Source of the DNA: Paenibacillus eucommiae
Lineage (GTDB): Bacteria; Bacillota; Bacilli; Paenibacillales; NBRC-103111
DNA length: 64,000 nucleotides
Direction: 5' to 3'
NCBI RefSeq assembly: GCF_017874215.1
Contig: NZ_JAGGLB010000009.1
Span: 124,001 to 188,000, forward strand
Shown here: positions 27,224-35,611 of the stretch, in pieces
How the letters are laid out: each line of letters starts with the position of its first letter
How positions within the stretch are numbered: position 1 is the first letter of the stretch
Program-made: the position numbers and the translations under genes
Notes under the pieces: model-generated
What the model was told of the DNA's origin: nothing
The model's input: the letters and a program-made list of their open reading frames with translations, nothing else
Database searches by the model: none

Positions 27224-28952
27224 GCGCCGAATCCCTCCTCCATGTTAAGGTGACGCGCAATCCGCCGAGCGGACTGTGGGATAAACGAAGACCCGCTCCT
27301 TCCCCGAACACGTAATGCAAGCGCTGATTCACGTTCCAAACGCCGAATCCGGATGACGCCTCCCTCTGAAGGACAAGCTGCCGTTCCATTTGGGCAAAGG
27401 TTTCATCGGCCATCCCGACTCCATTGTCCTCCACAACGATTTCGCAGGATTCATCATATATGACTCCGGTAATGCGGATGATGCCTTCTCCCGGCTTGTT
27501 TTCGATGCCGTGGACGATTGCGTTCTCTACGATCGGCTGCAGCAGCAGACGCGGGAGCTGTAGATCAAGCATCGCTTCCGGAACCCCGATTTCGTAATGG
27601 AGCCTCTGCAGCCGCAGGTTGTGGATCGTCAAATAATTGTCGACGAGCTTTAACTCCTCGCGGAGCGGAGCTGTCCGGTCTTCCATGCGCGTCGTATACC
27701 GATAATATTCTGCCAAATTCTGCGCCATCGCCACGACGGATTTCGTATCCTGAAGCAGCGCCGTATTGACGATGAAGAACAGGCTATTATAAAGAAAATG
27801 CGGATTGATCTGGGCCTGAAGCTGCTTCAGCGTCGCTTCGTGCAGGCGGATTTTCTCGGCGTAAACCCGCTGAACCAGATCTTGAATCTGTTCAGCCATC
27901 TCGTTGAAGCGTTCGAATAAGAAATCGAACTCGTTATGTGGGCGGTAGCTGATTCGGGCGGACAAATCGCCCTTCTTAAGCAACTGCACACCACGCACCA
28001 GCTTGCCAATCGGTTTCTGGACGTTCCGGTAAAGCAAGTAGGCGGCCAGCAGGCTCATGGCCAGCAGCATCCCGAGCGTAGTATAAAAGAAAGCATTCGT
28101 TTCGCGGATCGGAGCCAAAATGCTGGCGACGGGCACATAATCAACCAGATACCAGCCGAGCTGCTTGGATTTCACATAGTATATCTTAACCTCCCTGCCA
28201 GCAAGCGTCGTCACGAGGCGCCCGCTATCTTGCATGACTTGACCGTCAAGCAGGCTGTTTAAATCTTTCACGAAGCTGTCATTCATCGTCTTGCTGCCGA
28301 TAGGCGGGAAGCCATTGCGGTAAAGAAACGGATCGCCTTTGCCACCAGTCTTCACTTGGTCCAGCATGGAAGAAACGTTAGTAACCGGGAAGCTTACTTG
28401 AATCATCGCGTTGATTTCGGATGCCTGAGTTGCATGTACGGGATCGACAATTTGCCGGACAAAACGGGCCCCGGGTGTCCTTGCATCCCCCCGAACGGTA
28501 GCGTCATAGCTCCAATTCGTGAGCGGTGCGAATTTGTTGACATCTTCCGAACTGTAGTCTTTAAATATATTGGAGGAAATCACCATGCGGTCTCCGGGCA
28601 AATATAACGTCAAGTCGTTCGTCCAAGCACTGGAAACACTCTGCAGACTGAGCTTCTGCATTAGACGCGTTTGCTCCTTCAGCCTATCGTAAGGCTTATC
28701 CGATCTGTGATCGACAAACTCACTTAAGTAAGGGTCCGAGCTTAGAATGCCGGGAAACATCGCAAGCTGCTCGACTGTAGTATCCAGCTGCTGCAGGAAA
28801 AAGGATAGCTGGCTGATACTCGATGATTCAATTTGGTCTCTTACTACATCCATGCTGACCTTGTTCGTGTAAATGTACAAAATGAGCACAGGCGTTAGCA
28901 GCAGCACAATCAGTACGATCACCTTGCTGAATATCGTCGGCTTTCCCGTCAT
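27198..28952 (-). CDS. YesM-like sensor histidine kinase
   Basis: 584 residues. Two transmembrane helices (about 10-30 and 295-315) bracket a 260-residue extracellular dCache-like sensor; a HAMP segment NVQKPIGKLVRGVQLLKKGD follows, then the His_kinase motif LQAQINPHFLYNSLFFI (phospho-acceptor His near 390) and HATPase_c with VENAIVHGIENK, DNGVGM and GFGVWNVNQRLH. It partners the overlapping YesN-like regulator. YesM kinases typically respond to oligosaccharides, often through the binding protein of the linked transporter. GTG/ATG 28952 is the longest start and is consistent with the membrane anchor. Confidence 0.9.
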   Translation of the reverse strand: MTGKPTIFSKVIVLIVLLLTPVLILYIYTNKVSMDVVRDQIESSSISQLSFFLQQLDTTVEQLAMFPGILSSDPYLSEFVDHRSDKPYDRLKEQTRLMQKLSLQSVSSAWTNDLTLYLPGDRMVISSNIFKDYSSEDVNKFAPLTNWSYDATVRGDARTPGARFVRQIVDPVHATQASEINAMIQVSFPVTNVSSMLDQVKTGGKGDPFLYRNGFPPIGSKTMNDSFVKDLNSLLDGQVMQDSGRLVTTLAGREVKIYYVKSKQLGWYLVDYVPVASILAPIRETNAFFYTTLGMLLAMSLLAAYLLYRNVQKPIGKLVRGVQLLKKGDLSARISYRPHNEFDFLFERFNEMAEQIQDLVQRVYAEKIRLHEATLKQLQAQINPHFLYNSLFFIVNTALLQDTKSVVAMAQNLAEYYRYTTRMEDRTAPLREELKLVDNYLTIHNLRLQRLHYEIGVPEAMLDLQLPRLLLQPIVENAIVHGIENKPGEGIIRITGVIYDESCEIVVEDNGVGMADETFAQMERQLVLQREASSGFGVWNVNQRLHYVFGEGAGLRLSHSPLGGLRVTLTWRRDSAHGTAIDRG

Positions 28953-29017
28953 CGGCAGACCGCCCCTTACCGGATTGTATTTTCGGATTGTATTTTCGGT
29001 TTGTATTCCTCCGCGAT

Positions 29018-29836
29018 TTACCCCTTCACCGCACCTGCTGCAAGACCGCTGACAATATAGCGCTGTGCCAACAGTGCAATCACGAGGACCGGCAGCGTAA
29101 TGATACAGGCTGCAGCCATCAAGGCACCCCAGTTAATTTCCGAATAGGACATGAAATTGAATACGGCGACGGGCAGCGTCTTCGTCTTGTCGCCGGCCAA
29201 AATGATCGAGAACATGAAGTTGTTCCACGAGAAAATAAATGATAACAGAGATGATGTGATAATGCCAGGACCCGATATGGGAAGCACGATACGCAGGAAT
29301 ACTTGTGAATGTGTGCAGCCGTCGATCAGGCCGGCCTCCTCGATTTCTTGTGGAAGACCTTCAAAGAATGAAATCATAATCCAAATAATAAATGGCAGCC
29401 CAACGAGCATATGGCTCAGAATAAGCGACGTAAAGCTGTCAACCAACCCCAGCTTGGAGAAAATAATGAACCATGGAATCAGGAAGGTGATTCCTGGAAT
29501 AATCCGTGCTACGAGAATAATAAGACCGAGTCCCTGCAAACGGTAACGGGCGATGGCATAAGCGGCGGGCAGCCCCAGCAGGAGCGAGCCGAGCGTCGAG
29601 CCGAGTGCAACAATGAAGCTGTTGACGATATATTTCAGAAAATCGTATTGCTGAAAGACGCTTTCATAGTTTTTACCCGTAGGCTTGAACACGAAAAATT
29701 GATCGGTCGACATAATTTGCGACTGCGTCTTAAAGGAAGCTAACAGCATCCAGATAAACGGAAACGAGAAAGCAAGAACGACGGCTAGCGTCAAGCTGGA
29801 TAAGATGACCTTTGTCATCCGTTGCTTATTCTTCAT
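29018..29836 (-). CDS. CUT1 ABC transporter permease (MalG-like)
   Basis: 272 residues, six transmembrane helices. The EAA loop that contacts the ATPase is EIEEAGLIDGCTHSQVFLRI. ATG 29836 overlaps the upstream permease stop codon in ATGA and has GGAGGTG 5 nt before it, which decides the start. It is the third gene of a binding protein-permease-permease set; no ATPase gene is present, so a shared MsmX-type ATPase is presumably used, as is usual for CUT1 systems in Bacillales. Confidence 0.92.
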   Translation of the reverse strand: MKNKQRMTKVILSSLTLAVVLAFSFPFIWMLLASFKTQSQIMSTDQFFVFKPTGKNYESVFQQYDFLKYIVNSFIVALGSTLGSLLLGLPAAYAIARYRLQGLGLIILVARIIPGITFLIPWFIIFSKLGLVDSFTSLILSHMLVGLPFIIWIMISFFEGLPQEIEEAGLIDGCTHSQVFLRIVLPISGPGIITSSLLSFIFSWNNFMFSIILAGDKTKTLPVAVFNFMSYSEINWGALMAAACIITLPVLVIALLAQRYIVSGLAAGAVKG

Positions 29837-30732
29837 GAAGACACCTCCAGACGTTTGCGCAGCCAAATCATAATAAGGGTGAATCCCATGACCAGCGCGA
29901 AAAAGACTACCAGCAGCGATGATGCCGTCCCGAGCTTGAAGTACTGGAAGCCGAGCGTATAGCCATAAATATTAAGCGTCTCGGATTTCAAATTCGGCCC
30001 CCCCTGCGTTGTTGCATAGATAATATCGAACGTTTTCAAAACGTCGATCAATCTCAGCATAACGGCAACGATAATCGTTGGGCGCAGCATCGGCAGCGTG
30101 AGATGCATGAACTTCTGCCAGCCTGTTGCTCCGTCCACGTTGGCCGCCTCATAAGGCTCCGAAGGCAGCGTCGCTAACCCGGCCATGATGATCAGGGCGA
30201 TCATCGGCGTCCATTCCCATACATCGATGATGATCAAGGATGGGATAACCTGGCTCGGCGATGCGATCCACAACTGGGGGTCCATACCAAGCCATTTGAG
30301 CAGCATGTTGGCGACTCCGATCGATGGCTCATAAATGAGCAGCCACACGAGGCCCATCGCGACGGGAGTGGCTACCATCGGCAGTAAAAACAGCGTTTTG
30401 ACTATATTTTTGCCGAGAAAATCGCGATACAGCAGCATAGCGATCGCTATGCCAAGCACCGTTTCGAGGATCAGAGCGCCTGCCGAGAAAACGAACGTAT
30501 TTTGGACAGATTCCCAAAACCGCGGGTCTGAGAGCAGGGATACATAATTGTCGAGCCCTACCCATATCGGTTTCGTGGTTGACGACATGCTCCATTCATA
30601 GAAGCTGATTCTAAATGTATACAGAATAGGGAATACCATCATCAGAAGAACAAACAAAACCGCTGGCATGGTGTAAATCCATTTGAGGTTGCGGTCAAAC
30701 CAGTTTGTCGGCACTAGTATCATCCTTTCCAT
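29833..30732 (-). CDS. CUT1 ABC transporter permease (MalF-like)
   Basis: 299 residues, six transmembrane helices. EAA loop: EPYEAANVDGATGWQKFMHL, followed by PMLRPTIIV. ATG 30732 is chosen over the longer frame because GGAGA lies 5 nt upstream. It lies 64 bp downstream of the binding-protein gene and overlaps the next permease by four bases. Confidence 0.92.
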   Translation of the reverse strand: MERMILVPTNWFDRNLKWIYTMPAVLFVLLMMVFPILYTFRISFYEWSMSSTTKPIWVGLDNYVSLLSDPRFWESVQNTFVFSAGALILETVLGIAIAMLLYRDFLGKNIVKTLFLLPMVATPVAMGLVWLLIYEPSIGVANMLLKWLGMDPQLWIASPSQVIPSLIIIDVWEWTPMIALIIMAGLATLPSEPYEAANVDGATGWQKFMHLTLPMLRPTIIVAVMLRLIDVLKTFDIIYATTQGGPNLKSETLNIYGYTLGFQYFKLGTASSLLVVFFALVMGFTLIMIWLRKRLEVSS

Positions 30733-30795
30733 TTCGGTCTCCGGGTAAGCAAAAGGATGCACCGCAAAAAGGTGCACCCCCCGTTTCCGCTCGCG

Positions 30796-32133
30796 TTATT
30801 TTCCTTTTTCCTTGTCAATCAGCACCTGAAATTCTTTATTAGCCTGCTCGGCGGCGGCTTTGATGTCTTCTCCGCTGATCGACTTCTGGACGATCGCACC
30901 GATGATGTCACGTGCTTCACTAACCTTGTCGACAGGCGGCAGGGAATGATCTACGCCGCCTTTTTGCGTTTCCTTCGTTACCTCTGCGAGCTCTTTAGGG
31001 AACGCGGTTATGCCTTCCGGGTTATCCCATACTGACATGCGGGCACCCGGGTTTCCTTTTTGCTGAGTGAGCAGCACAATCTCTTTACTGGAAGCCCATT
31101 GAATGAATGCCCATGCTGCGTCTTTATTTTCGGCTTTGGCGTTCATAGCCAGACCCCAAGACGTAATGTTAAACGGCTGTGACCCTTCCTTGCCTGCAGG
31201 GAACACGGCGAACCCGACCTGATCGGCAATTTTCGATTTCTCCGGATCCGTTGCATTCTTGAATAACGAGTTGGCGTCGGCGAAAAAGGCAGCTTTTCCT
31301 TGCGCGAAAACACCAATTGCTTGCGGCCAAGACATGTTCAAGACGCCCGGAGGGCCGTAGTCTCTGAGCAATGTGGCATAGGTCGTCATGCCTTTGATCG
31401 CTTCCGGCGTATTGATTGTCGCCTTGTCGTCCTTCATGAAATCGCCGCCCTCGGAATAAATGAACGAGGAGATTTGCGACACGAGTGGAGAACGCTGGCC
31501 GCGTGCGGCGAAGCCGTATATTTCTTTCTTGGGATCGTGCAGCTTTTGCGCTGCCGCCAATAGCTCGTCCATCGTTTTGGGAACGGCAATGCCGGCTTGC
31601 TGCAGCAGATCCTTACGGTAATACAAGATATGCTGTTCCGTTATGATCGGGATGCCATAGAGCTTTCCGTCTATCATGTTGGAGCCGACGGAAGCTTTGG
31701 AGAAGTCGTCGAAGTCGTAGGCGGCTTCTTTTTTGGCGTAATCGTCAAGCGGGTAGATCCAGCCGTTCTTGACGAACAGCTTTGCTTGCTGGAGAGGGCT
31801 GTACATGAATACATCTGGCGTTACGGAACCGGCGGTCATTTGCACAGTCAGCTTTTGGGCCAATTGGTCTTCAAAAAAGCTTTGCACGTCTACCTTCATC
31901 CCCGTGCTCGCTTCGAATTCCGGCAGCATTTCTTTAATGGCGTCGCCCCATGGGTGGTTGGCAGTCACGATCGACAGCTTCTTTCCGGCGAACGGCTTGT
32001 CTGGATTGTCTGTCGTCTGTCCCGAATTGTTGTCGGTTGTATTCGTTCCACCACCGCCGCAAGCAGCAAGCAGCACTGCGAACATGGTGAAAATTAAGCC
32101 TGCAGTCAACAAGCGCTTCATAGATTGTTTCAT
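30796..32133 (-). CDS. CUT1 ABC transporter substrate-binding lipoprotein
   Basis: 445 residues. A lipoprotein signal MKQSMKRLLTAGLIF ends in lipobox LLAAC, then a Gly/Asn/Thr-rich linker and an SBP_bac_1 fold (LSIVTANHPWGDAIKEMLPE; KLYGIPIITEQHILYYRKDL; ITSWGLAMNAKAENKDAAWA). It binds an extracellular substrate, probably a sugar or glycoconjugate by family, and delivers it to the two permeases. ATG 32133 has GGGAGG 7-9 nt upstream. Upstream DNA contains a cre-like site and direct repeats, so catabolite control and activation by the YesN-like regulator are likely. Confidence 0.93.
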   Translation of the reverse strand: MKQSMKRLLTAGLIFTMFAVLLAACGGGGTNTTDNNSGQTTDNPDKPFAGKKLSIVTANHPWGDAIKEMLPEFEASTGMKVDVQSFFEDQLAQKLTVQMTAGSVTPDVFMYSPLQQAKLFVKNGWIYPLDDYAKKEAAYDFDDFSKASVGSNMIDGKLYGIPIITEQHILYYRKDLLQQAGIAVPKTMDELLAAAQKLHDPKKEIYGFAARGQRSPLVSQISSFIYSEGGDFMKDDKATINTPEAIKGMTTYATLLRDYGPPGVLNMSWPQAIGVFAQGKAAFFADANSLFKNATDPEKSKIADQVGFAVFPAGKEGSQPFNITSWGLAMNAKAENKDAAWAFIQWASSKEIVLLTQQKGNPGARMSVWDNPEGITAFPKELAEVTKETQKGGVDHSLPPVDKVSEARDIIGAIVQKSISGEDIKAAAEQANKEFQVLIDKEKGK

Positions 32134-32177
32134 AACATGACCTCCCAAAGTGTGTATGTGGCTGCGGAAACTTATTT

Positions 32178-32191
32178 GGCAATCGCTTTCA
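32178..32191 (-). promoter_or_regulatory. Candidate CcpA cre site
   Basis: Minus-strand TGAAAGCGATTGCC matches 12 of 14 positions of the cre consensus TGWAANCGNTNWCA. It lies 45 bp upstream of the binding-protein start, probably downstream of the promoter, where CcpA acts as a roadblock. Confidence 0.55.
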
Positions 32192-32245
32192 TTGACGCCT
32201 GCTTCCGCTGTATTTAAAGATTAAATGATTTAAGAATACGTGTAT

Positions 32246-32280
32246 ATAACGCAGATTCAACATCCATAACGCAAACTCAA
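32246..32280 (-). promoter_or_regulatory. 20-bp spaced direct repeat, candidate YesN operator
   Basis: On the minus strand TTGAGTTTGCGTTAT (32280-32266) and TTGAATCTGCGTTAT (32260-32246) match at 13 of 15 positions with 20-bp spacing. The second copy supplies a possible -35 (TTGAAT) followed 16 bp later by TATTCT. Direct half-sites of about two helical turns next to -35 are typical of AraC-family activators. Confidence 0.5.
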
Positions 32281-32393
32281 TGAGATGCAAGAAGTACCCG
32301 ATAGCCATAATTCCCGCCAACATGATGAAGCCACACCTTTAACTGCCATGTTATAATGAACCAAAGTTCGTGAAAAACAAAGGGGTTACGGTA

Positions 32394-34145
32394 ATGGAGA
32401 AAGACAATCGAACCGTACGGAGAAATGTGGGCATTTTTGCTCACGTCGATGCCGGCAAGACCACAACGACCGAGCATCTCTTATATGAAAGCGGACGTAT
32501 CCGCACGCTTGGCAACGTGGACCGGGGCACCGCCCAGACGGACTGGCTGGAGGTCGAACGCGAACGGGGCATATCGGTGCGCGCGGCGGTGACCCTGTTC
32601 CAATGGAAGGACGTCTTCGTCAATTTGGTAGACACGCCAGGTCACTTCGACTTTCTATCCGAAGTAGAACGCACGCTGCGGGTAATGGACAGCGCCGTGC
32701 TAATTGTATCAGCCGTGGAGGGCGTGCAGGCACAAACAGAAGCCATATGGCACGCTCTCCGTAAGCTTTCCATACCGACCATCATTTATGTGAACAAGAT
32801 GGACCGGATCGGGGCAGAGGAAGACCGTGTATTGGACGACATACGAAAGCACCTGTCTCCTGCAGCGATGCCGGTTCACTTTGTGAAGGGTAAAGCCGAA
32901 ACGTTCCAAGGCACCTTCGATCTTTGGTCGGCCTTCCCTGCTTCACAAGATCCGAATGACGGGCCTGCTTTTCTTACTGCCCAGACGGAATTGGTGGAAA
33001 CGTTGGCTCAGACGGATGAAACGCTGCTCGAGCGCTACCTGAATGAAGGCATGCCTGATCCATCACTGGATCTCAAGGAATGGAAGTCGGAATTTAAGTC
33101 CCTGACACATAGATGCGCCTTATTTCCGGTTCTTTATGGTTCATCAAGCAAGGGGATCGGCATTAAAGAGCTGCTGGATGCCATCATCACATACCTGCCT
33201 GCACCGAGTGGGGTATCAGCAGGACCTGTATCGGGGCTTGTCTTCAAGATCGAAAGAGATAAATCAATGGGACGTATTGCATTTATTCGATTGTATCAAG
33301 GAACGATCCGCAACCGCGATATCGTGCACAATCTGACTCAGGGGCTCGATGAGAAAATCACACAAATCCGTAAAATCGATGGTCCAAAATCCGAAGATAT
33401 CGGCTTGCTTGAAGCCGGTGATATCGCGGCTGTTTGCGGTATGCAGCATGTCCAGGTTGGCGACGTAATCGGCAGTGGTGAGCTTATTCCGGAGGAAGCC
33501 AAGCTGGCGGTCCCCCTCTTGACCGTGCAGGTACACTGGGCCAATGAGCAAGAGTATCCCCGTGTCATTGCCGCTTTCCAAGAACTTGCGGATGAGGACC
33601 CTGTCCTCGCTCTACAGTGGCTGCAGGAGGAACGGGAATTGCATCTGAAGGTGATGGGACCCATCCAGCTTGAGGTATTAGACGGATTACTTGAAAGCCG
33701 ATTTGGCCTTAGGGTTACATTCGGTCAGCCATCCGTCATATACAAGGAAACGTTGTGCGGTGCCGGGGAAGGCTTCATTGCCTATACGATGCCCAAACCC
33801 TGCTGGGCAATCTTGCGATTTAAGATGGAACCGCTGCCACGCCGTACCGGCCTGGAGTATAGCGGCCAGGTCCGGACAGAAGACTTGCTGCCGCAATATC
33901 AGAACGAGGTGGCTCGTCGTGTGCCGGAGGCCTTGCAGCAAGGCATGTTCGGCTGGGAGGTTGTCGACTTGCGTGTGACCCTGGTAGAAGGGCAGCATCA
34001 TGTCTGGCATACCCATCCGCTGGATTTCGTAGTCGCCACTCCAATGGCTATCATGGACGGATTAAACCGCATAGGTACGAAGCTTCTGGAGCCTATTCTG
34101 CAATTCCGTCTAACCGTACCTGAAGAGTACGGAGCAAAGTCATGA
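32394..34145 (+). CDS. TetM-like ribosomal protection GTPase, N-terminal 583 residues (split gene)
   Basis: EF-G-like translational GTPase of the Tet(M)/Tet(O)/OtrA group: G1 AHVDAGKTT, switch region RGISVRAAVTLF, G3 DTPGHFDF, G4 NKMD, and domains II-IV. Family members dislodge tetracycline from the ribosome; some Bacillales relatives are uncharacterised. Intact members are about 640-670 residues; here the frame ends after PEEYGAKS and the missing C-terminal part is encoded in the next, overlapping frame (34142-34408). A one-base loss near 34140 explains it. ATG 32394 has AAGGGG about 9 nt upstream. It is transcribed divergently from the CUT1 operon. Confidence 0.85.
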   Translation: MEKDNRTVRRNVGIFAHVDAGKTTTTEHLLYESGRIRTLGNVDRGTAQTDWLEVERERGISVRAAVTLFQWKDVFVNLVDTPGHFDFLSEVERTLRVMDSAVLIVSAVEGVQAQTEAIWHALRKLSIPTIIYVNKMDRIGAEEDRVLDDIRKHLSPAAMPVHFVKGKAETFQGTFDLWSAFPASQDPNDGPAFLTAQTELVETLAQTDETLLERYLNEGMPDPSLDLKEWKSEFKSLTHRCALFPVLYGSSSKGIGIKELLDAIITYLPAPSGVSAGPVSGLVFKIERDKSMGRIAFIRLYQGTIRNRDIVHNLTQGLDEKITQIRKIDGPKSEDIGLLEAGDIAAVCGMQHVQVGDVIGSGELIPEEAKLAVPLLTVQVHWANEQEYPRVIAAFQELADEDPVLALQWLQEERELHLKVMGPIQLEVLDGLLESRFGLRVTFGQPSVIYKETLCGAGEGFIAYTMPKPCWAILRFKMEPLPRRTGLEYSGQVRTEDLLPQYQNEVARRVPEALQQGMFGWEVVDLRVTLVEGQHHVWHTHPLDFVVATPMAIMDGLNRIGTKLLEPILQFRLTVPEEYGAKS

Positions 34146-34408
34146 ATGATCTTGTCCTCATGAGGGCTACATTCGAGACGCCTTTGCTGCATGGCGACCG
34201 AATGACCATCCATGGCCGGATCCCCGTCGCGACTTCGCTGGACTACTCCGTTAAGCTAGGTTCGCTTACGAAAGGCCGTGCATCGTTGTCCACCCTCTTC
34301 GATGGTTACGAGGAATGTCCCCCAGACGTGAAGGCAGAGCGCAAACGGCGGGGCGTCAACCCTCTCGATACGGCTAAATATATCCTCAGCATCCGTAATG
34401 CATTGTAG
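34142..34408 (+). CDS. C-terminal fragment of the TetM-like GTPase
   Basis: 88 residues, MNDLVLMRATFETPLLHGDR through IPVATSLDYSVKLGSLTKGR to the end, matching the domain IV/V end of EF-G-like ribosomal protection proteins. It overlaps the larger fragment in an ATGA junction, so translational reinitiation could make both pieces; equally the split may be a frameshift mutation or a read error. Confidence 0.7.
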   Translation: MNDLVLMRATFETPLLHGDRMTIHGRIPVATSLDYSVKLGSLTKGRASLSTLFDGYEECPPDVKAERKRRGVNPLDTAKYILSIRNAL

Positions 34409-34506
34409 GCTTTTTTAATCAATAATTTCCATAATAAGTATATACATTTCCGTAAAAAACCTTATTATTTATAAGGAACACATTTTTCATGGAGGTGTTA
34501 GACAGG

Positions 34507-35205
34507 ATGAAAGACAAGTCTTTACAAAAAATAATTAACCGAGCATATGAATTTAATGAAGAGCAGCAGAATGCTTTAGATCAAGGGATAATTACAGAAG
34601 AAGAGTGGTATGAAATTAACAAGCAGCATTTCTCAAGTCATTATATAGCAAGTGATAATCCAAGAGGTCAATCCGGGCATAGTGGAAATGAGCATCATTA
34701 CTTTCAGTCCCATTTCATGATACTTGAAGCGATCCACAAAAATGGTTCCTTCATTGATGTTGGCTGTGCTAATGGTTACTTGCTGGAGTCATTGGATAGG
34801 TGGACGAAAAGCCTGGGGTATTACTCCGTTGAATTTTATGGGCTAGACATTTCAGAAGGCCTTATCGATTTAGCGGTACAAAGACTTCCCGATTGGAAAG
34901 ATAGGCTGTTTATTGGTAATGCCATGTATTGGAAACCTGAAGCGGAGAAGTATGATTTTGTTTGTGTAAAAGAACTCAGCTACGTACCCGTAAATAAGCA
35001 AAGAAGTTTTCTTGAGCGTTTATTAAACCACTATGTTGCACCTGGGGGCAGACTGATTTTAGGTCCTAATGGGGAAGAACGGGAAACAAGGCACTTGGAA
35101 AATCAACTGTCCAAATGGGGCTACAAGCCGACAGGATATATGGAGAAATCTCATCACAATAACCAGCTGCTCGCAAGAAGGATGGTATGGTTTGACAAAG
35201 AATAG
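34507..35205 (+). CDS. Class I SAM-dependent methyltransferase
   Basis: 232 residues. Motif I is FIDVGCANGYLLESL near residue 80, next acidic strand FYGLDISEGLIDLA, then DFVCVKELSYVP and LLNHYVAPGGRLILGP. The N-terminal 60 residues are helical and charged and not recognised. Substrate unknown. ATG 34507 is chosen over 34489 because GGAGGTG lies 9 nt upstream of it; the gap after the GTPase fragment (98 bp) is A+T-rich. Confidence 0.75.
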   Translation: MKDKSLQKIINRAYEFNEEQQNALDQGIITEEEWYEINKQHFSSHYIASDNPRGQSGHSGNEHHYFQSHFMILEAIHKNGSFIDVGCANGYLLESLDRWTKSLGYYSVEFYGLDISEGLIDLAVQRLPDWKDRLFIGNAMYWKPEAEKYDFVCVKELSYVPVNKQRSFLERLLNHYVAPGGRLILGPNGEERETRHLENQLSKWGYKPTGYMEKSHHNNQLLARRMVWFDKE

Positions 35206-35241
35206 GACAAGTAATTACCTAAGTTAAGGAAGGTGTTCAAA

Positions 35242-35553
35242 ATGAGCAAATTCGGAATGTATGTTAAATTCTCGGCTAAACCTGGTCAGCGGGACGCTTT
35301 GGTACAAATTCTGCTGGACGGCGCCGCGGCCGCTCAGTCTGTTAAGGAATGCGAAATATATATCGTCAATGTCTCGGATACGGAGCCTGATACTGTATGG
35401 GTAACAGAAGTTTGGAGTCATGAAGAAGCACATGCAGCTTCCCTTGCACAAGAAGAAACAAAAGCATCTATCCAGCTTGCCATGCCACTAATAGCCGGTG
35501 TCGAAGCAACCCAGATAAGGCCTGTTGGCGGAAAAGGTTATAGTATAGCTTAA
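35242..35553 (+). CDS. ABM-family monooxygenase-like protein (putative quinol monooxygenase)
   Basis: 103 residues of the ferredoxin-like antibiotic biosynthesis monooxygenase fold: MYVKFSAKPGQRDALVQILL and the VTEVWSHEEAHAASLAQ segment, which carries the W..EEA..H pattern common in these dimers. It probably acts on a quinone-like or small aromatic molecule, or is a cofactor-free oxygenase of unknown substrate. AAGGAAGG 8 nt before ATG 35242 decides the start. It precedes kinase 2 by 58 bp. Confidence 0.75.
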   Translation: MSKFGMYVKFSAKPGQRDALVQILLDGAAAAQSVKECEIYIVNVSDTEPDTVWVTEVWSHEEAHAASLAQEETKASIQLAMPLIAGVEATQIRPVGGKGYSIA

Positions 35554-35595
35554 AAACATTAAACAAATAATTTCTAAAGGAATATTAGCTAATTA

Positions 35596-35602
35596 TGTCG
35601 AA
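35596..35602 (+). promoter_or_regulatory. Spo0A-box-like TGTCGAA before hybrid kinase 2
   Basis: TGTCGAA lies 9 nt before ATG 35612, in a 45-nt leader nearly identical to that of kinase 3. The site could instead be part of the translation leader, since no purine-rich ribosome binding site is seen between it and the start. Confidence 0.4.
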
Positions 35603-35611
35603 TTTCTGGGT

